Positions 33,385-51,589 of a stretch of 64,000 nucleotides of DNA are shown piece after piece; position 1 is the stretch's first letter; each line of letters starts with the position of its first letter. The DNA comes from Anaeramoeba flamelloides (lineage: Eukaryota > Metamonada > Anaeramoebidae): the NCBI GenBank assembly GCA_027625915.1, contig JANTQA010000045.1, positions 682,001 through 746,000 of the forward strand, in the 5' to 3' direction. The notes under the pieces were generated by a model. That model saw only the letters and a program-made list of their open reading frames with translations. It ran no database searches and was not told where the DNA came from. A program made the translations under genes and the position numbers.

Positions 33385-36300
33385 TTGAAATTTAAATAAA
33401 GAGGTATTATTTAGAATTAAGGTTATGTTTAAAGTTATTTTAATAAAGGTTAATGCAAAAAGTTGCAAAAAATATAGAACTATTATCCAATTTCTTTGTT
33501 TAAACTCTGTTTTGGATGACTTTTTATAAATTTTTGAATTTACTTTTTTGAAAATGATTTTAGAAGTAATATTGGAAAATTCATCAAATTGTGCTTGAAT
33601 TTTTGTTTAATTTTCCTATTTGTTAAATCTTTCTATTGTTTTTCTTTATTGAAATCTATGTTGATAGCATTTGCCATAACAAAAGAAAATCCAATTTTTT
33701 CTAAATACTGTATTGGAAAATCACTTTTTTTGTGTTCTAAAGTAATTAAGGATATTCTTTCATTTCATCTTTACCTTGTGTGTATGTTAAGTAGTAATTA
33801 GACAATAAGCTCTTGTTTTCTCAAACTTGAATTATCTTTCAAAAAAAGATCCTTCAAATCAAAATTTATTTTTAAGACAAAAATCTTTTTGCTCAAAAAT
33901 TATAAGCAATTTTACCTTCATTTTAAAAATTTTTCTTCAAACATACTCGGACTTTTATAATCTTCAAAACTGTTAAAATCAAATTGCCAGAATTAAAATT
34001 TTATCTCAAAGTTCAATGATGAAACTTTTTTTTAAATCTCTAAAAATATCATTTTTGATTGGTTTTGAAGATTTTTGGGTTTTTTTTTGGCTAATAATTA
34101 AGTGAGTAATATTTTAGAAATTGAAATAAAAATTTTCATTGACTAATGGGAAAATTACTCTAATACAATTATATGTTTTTAGTGGCAAATCTTATATTTG
34201 TAATTGAAATATTTTTTCAAAAATAATTGAACTAAATTACATAATTTTGGACATACACAAGTGTAAATAAGGAATTTTGTAAAAAATAGAGTTTTTACAA
34301 TTTTAGAGATAAATAAAGAGTTCCATTCCTTTATCCAAATTTTGGTAATAGTAAATAAAATACCCGTTTTGATTTTTGATCTCAAAGGGATTTTCAATAT
34401 AAAATCGTTTGGTGAATACCAATACTTTGTTTGAAATTTTTTTTTTTTTAAATTTGAAAATATTGATATTTGCAAAGCGATTTTTTGATTAAAATTGTTA
34501 TTAGCCTATTAAGATAATCAGATATTATATTTACTATTACCAAAATTTGGATAAATGAATGGAACTCTTTATTTATCTCTAAAATTGTAAAAACTCTATT
34601 TTTTACAACATTCATATTTACTCTTGTGTAGTTTAAATAGTTGAAAGAATAATAATATCCACATTTTACATTCAATTTGGAAATAAATTTGATTTTATTA
34701 AAATGTTTCTCTTTTTGTCTTTTTTGTTTTGTTTTCATTTCCTTTTTTTCAGTTATTTAATCTGTTTCTTTAGTTCTGGAATTTTTTTTTCGATGGTTGA
34801 TAGATAGGTTAGTGTTGAGTTTGTTTAATAGAAAAACCACACACAATTGGTTGATGGTATCTTATCATTTGATCGATCAACAATTGTTGGTGAAATTTCG
34901 GAAAATTTACCAATACATTTTTTGTTCAGTCATTTCATTATTTTGGACACACCGATTATTTTTTTTTGAGTTTTGATTTTTTTCTTTTATTTGGATAAAA
35001 ATGATTACTTATAAAAACATTAATACTAGGCTCACTTAAATGTGGTTTAATATTAGGTTTGATAAAATACAATAAATTGAGTTTTTTTTTTGCCTATTTT
35101 TGATATTGGGTGTGTCCAAATTTTTGGAATGAGGTTTACTTACAGCTCTGATCTCCGATCAAAAATCTTTTGTAATGGGTACTTGAATTTTAAAATGTGC
35201 TTTTTTGTTGAAAAAACCTTCTTTGATTAAAAAAAATACCTTTTGGGATCGGTTTCCTGTAGAACTTTTTCAAATGAAAATTCTCAATTATTAAAATAGA
35301 TATATTAAATCTTGAACCAAAATAATTATAACATAGAAGATAAAGGAAATTTGTTTTAATTTTAGAGACTTGGAAAAATAATTATTGTAACATTAAAAGT
35401 TTTATTTAGGAAAAAAATCTTTTTTTCAAAAAAAATCCAAATTGGTTGTTTTCGATTGAATTCGAATCTATTTTTAGATTGTTGAAGTTATTTAATTGTC
35501 GATAAGCATTTTTTTGGAATATTTTTATGAATAACTTTAACAATAAATTCTTTTTTTTTTTAAATTTTTCCAATACATACTATCGTTTTTCTTTTCTCTT
35601 GTTCTTTTTCTTTTTTCTTGATATTTTTCAATTGAATTAATATAGGAATAAAGGTGTCATATTTTTATTCCAAAAAAAGACAGAAATCGGTATGTAAAGA
35701 CATAATGAAGATACTTGAAAATAATTAATATATTGTTTTTTCAGCAAATTTCAAGTATGTTTGAAGAAAATTTTTAAAATGAAGGTAAAATTGCTTATAA
35801 TTTTTGAGCAAAAAGATTTTTGTCTTAAAAATAAATTTTGATTTGAAGGATCTTTTTTTGAAAGATTCTTCAAGTTTGAGAAGAAAAAAGTTAGCTTTCC
35901 AAAGGGTAGACATATACAAAAAAGGAAAAAATATGAATTTATTGAATCTCCTTTGGAGTTAATTGAAATTTTGTTTAATGTTGTCAAAATAATGCCTGAA
36001 ATGAAGTTTAATCTGTGTTTCAAAATAAAAATTTGTGTTTCGTTTTTCAAGAAGAACTTTACATTGATTGATCATCAAAGAAATCGACAATAAACAATAA
36101 GTAAATCTGACATTGATTTCTTAAAGCCCAAGTCCCAGTATAAAAGCAAAAAATTTCCTTTTTTTGTTGTCATTTTTTTTATAATTAACTTTTTTGGAAT
36201 ATCTTTAAGTTATAGTTTTGAACCAAGTGTTTGGCTTGGTTTGAATAGTAATCATTTTTACATTTCAGGCAACCTTTTGTTTATGGGGTTTTTGAAATAG

Positions 36301-37519
36301 GGGATTGAAAAAAAAAATGGTCATTTTTTGCTTTTATAATGGGACTAGGGCTTTAAAGTTCTATTATTTAAAAGGAAATCCTAAAAATAGAGGATCAAAT
36401 TGGAAAATCAATTTCATAAAGAATTATGACAATTACTAAAATTTTTACAATCAAAAAAAAGCAAAAAATTTCAAAAATTGAGAATAATTATGGAAAATTT
36501 TCAACAAATTGCTTTCCTAATTTATAATTTTCTCAAAACATCAAGTAGTTTACCTTCAAAATTGATTTGGCCTGAAGTTATATCACTTAGGTTGTGAATT
36601 AGATGTTTAATTGGAACAAGAAGAAAAAAAAGAACGTGCTGTTTTTGAAACCTAGGTTTTTAGGACTTTGGCACGTGTTTTTTTTGATCAGTTACTATAT
36701 TTTTTGAATTTGTTTGTTTTTACTTTGGCTTTGAAGGTTCATTCTTGATTTTTAAAAAGGCGAAGAATAATATGGATAATAAAAGAAAATTAAAGAGCAA
36801 AATTACCTTGTTGGTGCCAAAACAACAACAACTGGACCGTCTCCTTTTGCTAATTCTCTTTGTGCCTGTATATGAATAATAGCTGGAAGTAAAAAGGAAA
36901 GTGTTTTCCCAGAGCCTGTTCGTGCAACACCTACAAGGTCATGTCCTGACATCACCATTGGCCAGGTCTGTGCTTGAATTGGTGAAGGCTTTTCAAATTC
37001 TTTTTCTTTGATGAGTTCTAAAATCTTTTCTGGAAAGTCTGCTTGTTGGAATGATGTTAATGGTTTGTAAAATGTTTCACAGTTCAAAACTTTAATTTCG
37101 TGTTCTTTTCTAATCTCCAATGCATCTTCTTTTGTCATTTCTTTGACTTCTTCATGCTCTTTGTAAAAATCTTTTTCAAATTTGATCTCTTTTTGTTCTT
37201 CTCCAGATTGTTGCACCCTTGCTAATCTTCCATCAGGAAGATACCCTTCTCGATACGTTCTTCTTCCTCTTCCTCTTCCTCTTCCGCCACCATAACCGCC
37301 TCCATAACCACCTCCAAATTGACGATCATTGTTTCTTCGATACCCTCCTCTTCCTCCAAAACTCCTTCCTCTTCCTCCTCTTCCTCCTCTTCTTCCTCTT
37401 CCTCCTCTTCCTCCTCTTCCTCCTCTTCTAAAATTTCTGCCACCTCTTGAAAATCCACTTGACTCATTTTTAACTCTTCTAAAGCTATCAAATGATTTTG
37501 ATCGTTGAAATCCAGACAT
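30119..37519 (-). CDS. DEAD-box RNA helicase, DDX5/Dbp2 type
   Basis: Three exons on the minus strand: 37519-36807, 33339-32662 and 30545-30119. The joins have GT donors (GTAATT, GTAAGT) and AG acceptors and close an 1818-nt frame of 605 residues. The N-terminus has RGG repeats (about 24-85). Then come the Q motif (KPSPIQAQ, about 177-184), motif I ARTGSGKT (199-206), PTRELA across the first join, TPGR (285-288), DEAD (309-312), SAT, ILVFVQ, and [11 protein letters not shown] across the second join. HRIGRTAR (486-493) and a Gly/Arg/Asn-rich tail complete it. Motif spellings such as [19 protein letters not shown] and [12 protein letters not shown] place it with DDX5/DDX17/Dbp2 rather than DDX3 or eIF4A. 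These helicases remodel RNA in transcription, splicing and ribosome assembly. Introns of 3467 and 2116 nt are filled with repeats. Near 37260-37440 the RGG codons give a strong CTC/TCC strand bias. Confidence 0.95.
30890..32191 (+). mobile_element. 1.1-1.3 kb repeat with LINE-type tail, copy C, in helicase intron 2
   Basis: The longest copy of the family at 19634 and 24215, lying antisense to the gene inside intron 2 (30546-32661). Shared blocks are GGAGGGTAAAAGGAATAAAA, GATCTGGATCAGATCTTGAA, TTTGCTGTCGAATCGGTAAC, ACTCAGTACTTTATAGTT, the hairpin block, AACAGGAGGTAATTTTGTTG, AATCACCTCTGC and AACAATAAAA. It contains ~130 bases near 31665-31800 not seen in the other copies. Confidence 0.75.
31958..32135. 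repeat. Hairpin array in repeat copy C
   Basis: Linker AGTGCCGCAGAGTGCCGAGC. Module A at 31978-32048 (TTTTCCAGAATTCAAAAGAA with inverse GAATTCTTTTAAATTCTGGA-like arm) and module B at 32060-32130 (AAGAAATAAACCGAAAATTT with inverse). Confidence 0.75.
34252..34635. mobile_element. Foldback element nested in the long-TIR element
   Basis: 34252-34359 (ACATACACAAGTGTAAAT ... TTTTGGTAATAGTAAAT) is the inverse of about 34530-34635 (ATTTACTATTACCAAAATTT ... TTTACTCTTGTGTA). The central match AATAGAGTTTTTACAATTTT runs on through the AGAGATAAATAAAGAGTTCC stretch without a mismatch. Confidence 0.75.
34780..35140. repeat. Possible repeat family F relative, TIR-bounded
   Basis: TTTGATCGATCAACAATTG and CATTATTTTGGACACACC resemble landmarks of the copy at 51590-51965. 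TGGACACACC near 34945 is the inverse of GGTGTGTCCA near 35108. The boundary is uncertain. Confidence 0.4.
36121..36356. mobile_element. MITE with TTAAAGCCC ends
   Basis: The left arm TTAAAGCCCAAGTCCCAGTA, then TAAAAGCAAAAAAT, is the inverse of the right arm ATTTTTTGCTTTTATAATGG followed by GACTAGGGCTTTAA. It is 236 bp, with TTAA at each outer edge that may be target duplication or part of the repeat. Lies in helicase intron 1. Confidence 0.75.
36365..36575. repeat. Dispersed repeat pair, copy 1
   Basis: Matches 53045-53265: AGATCAAATTGGAAAATTT-like text, TTTCAACAAATTSGATTCMTAA-like text, and AAAACATCAAGTAGTTTACC / CTTCAAAATTGATTTG. Type unknown. Confidence 0.5.
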
Positions 37520-38141
37520 CAGTTATGATTAGTTAAAAATCTATTGAGATTTGTAAAAAAAAAATAGAGAAATAAAAATTGGAAAAAATTTTTTTTGTCT
37601 AAATAATAAAAAATGTTGAGATTTGAAGATTTTATGATCGGTATTTTTATAATTTCTAGTTTGTAAGGGTTAGTGTTGGGTTTTACTTTTTCAATTGTAC
37701 ATATTTTTTATCAAAATAAATATTATTAAATTACGTAATTTATCTCACAAACCCCAATAAGTGAAAGAAAAAATTTTGAGAAATTTATCAAAAAAAGAAT
37801 TTCCATCAAGGTTTATTTCGATCAGAAAAAAAAATTCTGATCGGAAGGTTTTTCCTTATTGTTTTTTGTTGATCACTCATGTTTTTTCTTTCAAGAACTT
37901 CAAGGAAAATACTGAAAAAAATCAGAAAATATTTTAAAGTTTTTTACCAATCTTTGTAATTTAAAATCAAACAAATTTCGACTGATTATTTCTGTTTTGG
38001 AATTTGAAAAAATTTCAATCATTTCTTATTCTTCATTTAATTAATGAACACAATACCAAGATAAAAAGAACCTAATAGATCACAAGATATAATAAAATAC
38101 CTTATATTTTTAGGAAACTTTATTGAGATGTAAAAGAATAA
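37520..38141. other. Helicase upstream region
   Basis: AT-rich 5' flank of the minus-strand helicase gene; no specific promoter element recognised. Confidence 0.45.
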
Positions 38142-38665
38142 TTAAGGACTACGTTCCCACCCTTGAGAGGGTTGAGTAATTGTGTTATTTCACTTTCGCT
38201 TCTCAAAAAAAATTTTCACATGGAAGAAATTGGACAAAAAAAAAAAAAAAACATTTTTTGTCATCTTTACCTTTTCACAAAGACTATTTTTCTTTGTTAT
38301 TCAATGAAAAGGAAAATTGAAAATAACAAAAAAAACAATTGCAAAAAATGTCTTTTGGGGATTTTCAAGTGCATTTCAAATTTGAGAACATTTCAAACTT
38401 GTAAAAGCAAATTTAAAAAATATGTAGAACAGCTCTAGAAAATAGTGTGAGTTCTGAAAGATGAAATGGGAATTCTAAAATATTAAAATCAAAATTTGGC
38501 ATGATCTAGCAAGGTAAAAATTCTGAAAATTGTTGAAATTGTGAAAATTTCTCATTTTTTCTAAAAGAAATTCTCCTTGGACAAATATTACTTGGATTAC
38601 ATAACTTATTCAAGGGTGATTTTATAGATTATTTCACTGTTTTCACCTAAAAACGTAGTCCTTAA
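38142..38665. mobile_element. MITE with TTAAGGACTACGTT ends
   Basis: TTAAGGACTACGTT at 38142-38155 is the exact inverse of AACGTAGTCCTTAA at 38652-38665. A second paired block is CACCCTTGAGAG near 38159 and TTCAAGGGTG near 38609. The element is 524 bp. The 91-residue frame inside (38163-38438) is not convincing as a gene. TTAA at both edges recalls the 36121 element. Confidence 0.75.
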
Positions 38666-41222
38666 GTAAAAAAGTTTTCAGATTTAAAAATCATATAAGC
38701 TCTTTAATTTTATATTGTATTTTTTGTTAACTGCCTTAACATAAAGAATTTGAATGTTTTAAAGGTAAATATACTCTTGTCAAAAGTTGATTTTTGAAAA
38801 TTAGTAATGTAAATGTTTATTCATCTTTGAAAAAAATAATTTTTTCTAATTTTTATGAGTGCATAATACCAATTAAAATCAAACCCGACAATTTGTTGTA
38901 CGATTAGTCCTTAAAAATTGACAATCAAAAAAGATGACAATTTTTATTAAAAAGTTTATAAAATATGACACTCAATTTCTAATTTGAATAGTTGTAAATT
39001 ATAATTTTGAAACAAATTTATAAGTTTTGAAGTGTCTATCTTTGGCATTTTTTAGATTTACAAGATTTTTTTTTTCATTTTTTTCCATTCTCAAATGAGT
39101 TATTGTAATCTCAAGAAGCTTATATAACCTAACCTTGTTTTGTCAAATAAGGAGAATTACAAAATAACCACAAAATAGATTTAAATTATATTGATTGTAA
39201 ATTTGAAAAAAACAATTTGTTTTAAATTGTACAAAGTTAACCCTTTGTAAATATGATATATGAAACTAATAATTTTATTTTTATAATATAATTTTTTCAA
39301 ATTGTGAATTTTTTTTATATTTTTTTTTTGAATTGAATTTTTTATAAAAGTGATCCTTGAAATTTATTTTTTTGTTATTTGAATTTTGGAATTGAGAGGG
39401 CTTTTTACTTTTTTTTCTTTAATTGAATTTTGTCAATCAAAAGAAGGACAATTCCACAATACTTTTTTGGGTTTCAAGTCACTACTTGAGTATGGTACAA
39501 ATCCACAAAAACAAAGTAGAGCGATAAAATGAAAAATTTTGAAAATATCGTTTTTCAGATTTGTTAAAAGAGAAAACTATTTTTTTCAAGAAATTTAGCT
39601 CAGATCAAATTTAAAATATTTTCATATTGTTTTTTTATTATAAAAAAATAAGTATTGAAAAATATTTAATGATAAAAATTTTAAAGGAGAAATCACCAAA
39701 AAAAAAAAAATCTCATAGATAATTTAAAAATAAATTCACAAAATTAACTTTGACTTGAAATTGGAAAATAAAATAAAAAAGCATGCCACTACCTGACCAG
39801 ACCTATTTTAAAATCATTTTTAAAAAGGAATTATAATTTTTAAAACTTTAATCTCTTTTTTCTAATTGTACCAAAGTTAAATATTCAACATATTTAGAAA
39901 TTATTTCAATTGAATAAATTATTTTTTTATGAAGAAGACAGAAATTAAAATTTCTCTAAAAGAAAGGTACAAAAATACACATTAAAAATAAAATCGTAAG
40001 TTTTGTTATAACTCTATATTAAAACATCGTCTTTTTTTCTAAAAAAAATCAATAATTATTTTTTTACTTAAAAAAAAGATAATTTCTGTTTTCAAAGAAC
40101 AGTTCGAATCAATTTTTTCTTGCAGTTTAACAAAAAAAAAAAAATAGAGAACAATCACAAAAATAGAAAATTAAAAATTCTCCTAAAAATATTTTTGTTA
40201 AACATAAAAAATTCAACTATTAACCAAAAAAAAAAACAGTTTAATTTGATTATTTTTAATCAATAATTAATAACCGGTTCTTACTTCTTTCAGTAAGTTA
40301 GTTATTATACAAAAATTGAAAAGAATGAAACGAAACAATATTAATTTCTCAATTTCTTAAAGATTTTAAAACAGATAAATTAAATTCAAATTTGTAATTA
40401 TAATTCAAAAAAAAAAAAACAAAAAGATTTATCTAAAAATTAATTTAAAGTAAAATATTTCTTGATTTATACTCTTCATTTATTAAAAAAAAAATGAAAA
40501 ATCTTGGAATATTATTGATTATTTTTTCATTTTTTTGATTTTTTGAATAAAATTGATTGAAATACCAAAAAAAAAATAGATAATATCATATTTATTTGTT
40601 CACGCGTGGTATGAATAAAAAAGATTCTATAAATAAAATTCTTTCAACCATGGCTACATTAAATAAAAATTTCTGATAATCAACAAATAAATTTTCAAAG
40701 CCTAATATAGTTACAAGTATCAAAAATTCTTTGGGAAACTTCTCCTAAAAAGACTTAAAAATGAATTTTTAAGGAATATCACAAGATTTTGTTTCAAATA
40801 AACCCATTTCTGAAAAAATGTTTTCAATATTAGCTTTCTTATTCTCATAAACAACTTTTTACAAATCTTTATCGGAACCAAAATTTGATCTAGAAAAATT
40901 GTTATTGTGGAATCAGAAAGTCAAATTTTTCAAAAATATTAAATTTTTCATTTTATCAATATTTGGATAGTTTGGATCAAAGACTTTAAATACTCGAAAT
41001 GTAAAAGGAACAATGAAAGTTAATTTATTTTCAATTTTTGATTTTAACGGATTAATCTCTATTATTATTTTTTTTTTAATTCAATTTCTTAATAAGGATT
41101 CCTAATTTAGAAATATGTTTAATTTTGAAAATCAACAGGGACTTTCAAATCTAAGTAATTGGCAAAAAATTTTTCTCAATCTCTATTAAATTTAGGTAAA
41201 ACAAATTTACAAGAGTTTAGTT
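38666..41222. other. Intergenic, 2.5 kb, AT-rich
   Basis: No gene, RNA or clear repeat found on either strand; long A/T homopolymers throughout. Confidence 0.5.
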
Positions 41223-41781
41223 CTTTAAGGTTTACAATCCCTGAAATTTAAAAAAAGATTAAATTATGTAAGGTGTGATGGCTTGTTAATTTGGTTCTTC
41301 TCCGATCGATCTTGTTCAAGGTGAATGAAAATTTAATGTTTTATAAAAAATGAAATTTTTTAAATTTTTGGTTTTTTTTTACTTAAATTGAAATTAAAGA
41401 GCATAAGGCCAATAGGTTGATAGATATTTATAATAAACTTAACTTTTTGTGTTGCCAAAATATTTATGCCCCATTTACTCAATTATAAAAAAAAAAAAAA
41501 TTAACTTTGAAAAGAACCAAATAAAACCAATTCCAAATTGTAAATATCAAAAAGAACATCCGACAAATCACATTTTTTTAGAACATAAACAACCAACCAA
41601 ATCGTCTTATATATTTAATTCACATTTCGGAAAATAAAAATAAATGAATAAATAGCTTATAGTACCACTATTAAAACCAACACCAAGCCTAAGATCGATC
41701 AGTTCAGAACCAAATTAACCAGTCACCTCAACCGAAATATGATAAACTTTTTTTAAATTTCAGGGATTGTAAACCTAAAGG
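41223..41781. mobile_element. Element with ~100-bp terminal inverted repeats
   Basis: The left end CTTTAAGGTTTACAATCCCT, then GAAATTTAAAAAAAG, is the inverse of CTTTTTTTAAATTTCAGGGA followed by TTGTAAACCTAAAG at the right. Pairing continues inward: GGTTAATTTGGTTCT-type text with GATCGATCTTG on the left matches AAGATCGATC and AGAACCAAATTAACC on the right. About 560 bp; the 62-residue frame inside is not supported as a gene. Confidence 0.75.
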
Positions 41782-43291
41782 GAATAGTTAACTAAACAAA
41801 AACTTGAAATGTATTGTAACAAATCAAAAAAAAACTTTCGAATTCCTCATTTGAAAACTGAAAAAAAAAATCTGATTTAAATAATGCCAAACTTACTTTT
41901 AATACAATTTTCTGAAATAAATTATAGTTTATAAAAGATTGAATCATTTTTCTAATTTTGTAAAAGTTCAAAATCGAAACTATTTCTAACTTTTGTCAAT
42001 ATAAAAATATATTCTTCAAATAAGAAAGAAATCTTCTTTACCTTTGAAAGATGTGTACCAAAATAAACTTTCAATTAATAAAAAGGAAAGTCAAAATAAC
42101 TCAATTATAAAAAATCTACTTAATTAAAAACAAATATAATAATTCTATTTTTCTTGAAAAAATTATTTTTTTTTGATTTAAGGAAGAAATTGAATCAATT
42201 TTTTATTTTGATCTTTCAAAAAAATAAACTCTAACTCAAAATAATTCCTCGATTAAAAATCAAATTTTTAGGAAAAATATTTTTAATAATTGAAGTTATC
42301 TATTATTATATAAAAATTTCAATTTTAATATTCAGTTCTATACTCAAAAGATATTTATTTTTCTTCTAAAAATATAATAAAAAAATATAAAAAAAACAAT
42401 TAAAAAAAATTGGGTTATTTATTTTGAAATTAGCACTACATAAAAATAGAAAATTTTCAAAAATTAATAAAACCCATTTATTGGTTCTACTTGCATTTGA
42501 AGAACTAAATCTAATCCCTTTTTCATATTTGAAACCAATTTTTTCATTAATTCATCTGTTACTTGTTTCCAAATTTTCATTTTCATTTTCCTTTTTGACA
42601 AAATACTGTAGAAAAAATAAAAAAGCCAATAAACTGATTTATTTTCAAACTTTTCATTGTGAGAGGAAAAACTTCAAAACAATACAAATACAATTCAAAA
42701 TTCAAATGTAACATGGGCCATTTATTATGAAATTTTGTTTATAATAATATTTATCAGAAATTTATGTTTCCACCATGACAAGTATAGTACAATCCATACA
42801 AACACTTTCAAGACTTTTTCGAACTTTCAGACTAACAGTCTGCAAGATTTTAGTTTCAGATATTCTTTCGTTGTGTTTCAAATTTTCAAATACTTAATAA
42901 AAACTTTTATAAGTCAAAAAAAGAGTAAAAAAAAAATAATTAACGAAAGATAACATTTTGAATTTAATTGAAATCTTGAAAAGTTATCAAAAGATCTATA
43001 AAGATTTCTTACCTTTCAAAAACCTGAAACTCTTCTAAACAAAACCAAAAAGTGGAAATTTATCCAAATTACTTTTTTTATTAAAGTTTGTATTGTAAAA
43101 ACTTTTAAAATTCAAACTTGTTGAATTTTGATCTTGTAATTTTCTTTCAAAATTTGAAACAATTTCGTAATAACAAAAGTGTTGCCAAGTAAAAAAAGTG
43201 ACTACAATTTTTGTGCTATTTTTGTGTGACACATTAATGAAGTAATCATTTTTTTTCATTTACTCTTAGCTAATTACAACAAGAAATCAAA
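41782..43291. other. Intergenic and Rab14 5' flank
   Basis: AT-rich with no supported gene. The two short plus-strand frames near 42424 and 42735 have shadow-like composition. Confidence 0.45.
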
Positions 43292-49384
<6,093 letters not shown>

Positions 49385-51589
49385 TTTCTTATTCAATTAT
49401 AAAGGTTTCAAAGTTATTAATTCCTCTTTTGTTTTTTTGTTTTGAAAAAAAATTAATAATAATTTCTTTAATTTTTTGTGGGATTATTAAATTTTTTGAT
49501 TTATTTTTTTATTATTAAAACTTTTTATTTTATTTTTTTTTCATTCTTTTTTATTTTTTATCCTTTTCTTATTTTCATTATTTTTTATTTTTGGTTTATT
49601 TACAATTTTGATTAAAAACCTCAAAAAAAAATATTTTAAAAATAAATTTATATTATATACAAATTCAATTTACACTCCTCTTGTTTTATTTCTTTTGATA
49701 AAATTTTTTGTGATTATAATCCTAAAAAAATGAATTATTTACAGTTTAACTAATTATATAAATGTTTAATAGAAAAAAAAATTACTTCTTTATCTGAATT
49801 TTATCATGTCTGAGAGTAAATTTTTTTTTAGAACAGTTCAAAGAAAATAATAGATTTTTTGTCCGAAATATGAGATTATTTTTTTTTGATTTTTAGTGAT
49901 TATTACTGAAATATTAAAACAAAGTAAATTATTTTTAAAAATAATAAAGTTTGAGATTAAATATTGGGGAAAATGCAATCTAAAGGTGAATAGTTTTAAT
50001 TAATATTTGGTTATTTTTCTTTTTTTTTTTTTTTTCATATTTAGACAGGAGATAATCAAGAGATTTATTAGTTATTTATTCTCATGGTATAATAATTCCA
50101 GCTTAAGTATAAATTCTGTTTGTGTGTCATAGGGTGATTGTGTTTTTTTTTTTAATAAATTTATTTTAAATTATTTATAAAATTTTATCTAATTTGTTAC
50201 AAATGATATATTTAAGATTCATATTATCTTTTAGTGAAGTTAGTTTATTTTTGAAGTTTATAACAATTTTAATTCTGAGAAAATTACTGAAAAATATTTT
50301 TTTGAGTGTCACAAGATATTGATACTTTAGAAATAAAATACTATTCACTGCTCTATTGGTGAAAATATTATAAATAAATTGTAATTTAGGGTTGAATCTT
50401 AAATTTTATAATTTTTCAATTATTTTTTTTGTGAAATTTTTGGTTTTATTAAATTAAGTTTTGGATCTAGAGATGTGTTTATACGAACAGTTAAATACAT
50501 CAAAGAATAAACTAATAAAAAATAAGTGAGAATTACATCTTTAAAATATATCTTTTCTTTTTGAAGACCAAACTAGAAAAAATACTTTTTTAAATAAACA
50601 TGATGTTTTCAAAAATGAAAAAATAAAAATCAATTGTTAATATATTTTCGAATATATATATTTTTTTATATTAATAATTTGTCTGAGAGTAAAAAAAAAA
50701 ACATTATTTTCAATTTCTCACCAAATTACTAGTTATTATTTCTTAATTTTGTAGTAAATAATATTATTACAAATTAATTTTCCAAATTCAATCTTCAAAT
50801 ATTATAATCAAAAAAAAAAAATAATAATAAAGAATACTATTTCAAAAATTAAACTAAAGGTGTTGGATTCTCGAAATCAAAAAACAGTTACAAAAAATTC
50901 AACCCAAAATAAAAGAAAAATATAAGAACAAGTTCAATCAGAATTCAGAATTATTTTGAGTTTTAATTTTACTTACAATTAATTTTTATTTTAAACCAAT
51001 TTGTAACAATAAATAAATATTTTTGAAGAATAATTAAAAAAATATCCATATTTTCTTAAACCTAAACCAGAATTAGTCCAATTAAATGTAATAGAATTTT
51101 TAAATTCATTTTGAAATTCTATATAAAAAGGAAACCATTGATTAATCAAAAAATTTTAAATAAAAAGTTTTTCCATTTAAAATGAATATAAGAATCAATC
51201 TTTTATTCTTTTTTTATATTTCCAAAGGGTTAAAAATATTCAGTTGAAAAAAATTGTTTTCTTTCAGTAAAATATCAATTTAATATAGGGTAATATAGGG
51301 TGTAGTAGTTACATCACACTCTATATATTTGATAAAGTAATGATTGTGTAACATTCTTTAGATAATTTTACTCGTTCGACAATTTGAAAAAAAAGTATCA
51401 AAAAAAAAATCTTAGAGATCTAATAAAAAAGTGCCAAATAATTATACTTCAAAATGAACACATTTGTTTTTAAAAATCACCATTCATATTATTAAAATTG
51501 CAAATTTAGTATAAAACTTCCCCTCTCATCGAAAAAAATATATTAGTCTCCAGTTTTTACTTTTTAATCTTTAGAAAATCTTTATATAA
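49385..51589. other. 3' flank of Rab14 and intergenic, 2.2 kb
   Basis: AT-rich without supported genes. A direct repeat of TATAGGGTAA / TATAGGGTGT near 51284-51303 is the only local pattern noted. Confidence 0.45.

Larger units (their letters stand above)
33820..35880. mobile_element. Element with ~127-bp terminal inverted repeats
   Basis: 33820-33946 (CTCAAACTTGAATTATCTTT ... CTTCAAACATAC) is the inverse complement of 35755-35880 (GTATGTTTGAAGAAAATTTT ... TTCTTCAAGTTTGAG) with only a few differences. The ~2.06 kb span holds no transposase, so it is a long non-autonomous element. A second foldback element is nested inside it (34252-34635), and possibly a family F relative. Confidence 0.75.
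33340..36806 (-). other. Helicase intron 1 (3467 nt)
   Basis: Donor GTAATT at 36806, acceptor TAAAATAG ending at 33340. Its bulk is repeat DNA: a long-TIR element (33820-35880), a TTAA-ended MITE (36121-36356) and a dispersed repeat (36365-36575). A poly-A run in the gene's sense at about 33351-33383 lies just upstream of the 3' splice site. Confidence 0.85.

Noticed and set aside
37222-37491. Glu-rich 89-residue frame
   Set aside because: Out-of-frame reading of the RGG repeats of the helicase.
38163-38438. 91-residue frame considered as a transposase relic
   Set aside because: No motif recognisable; it lies within a small MITE and has Lys/Asn-rich shadow composition.
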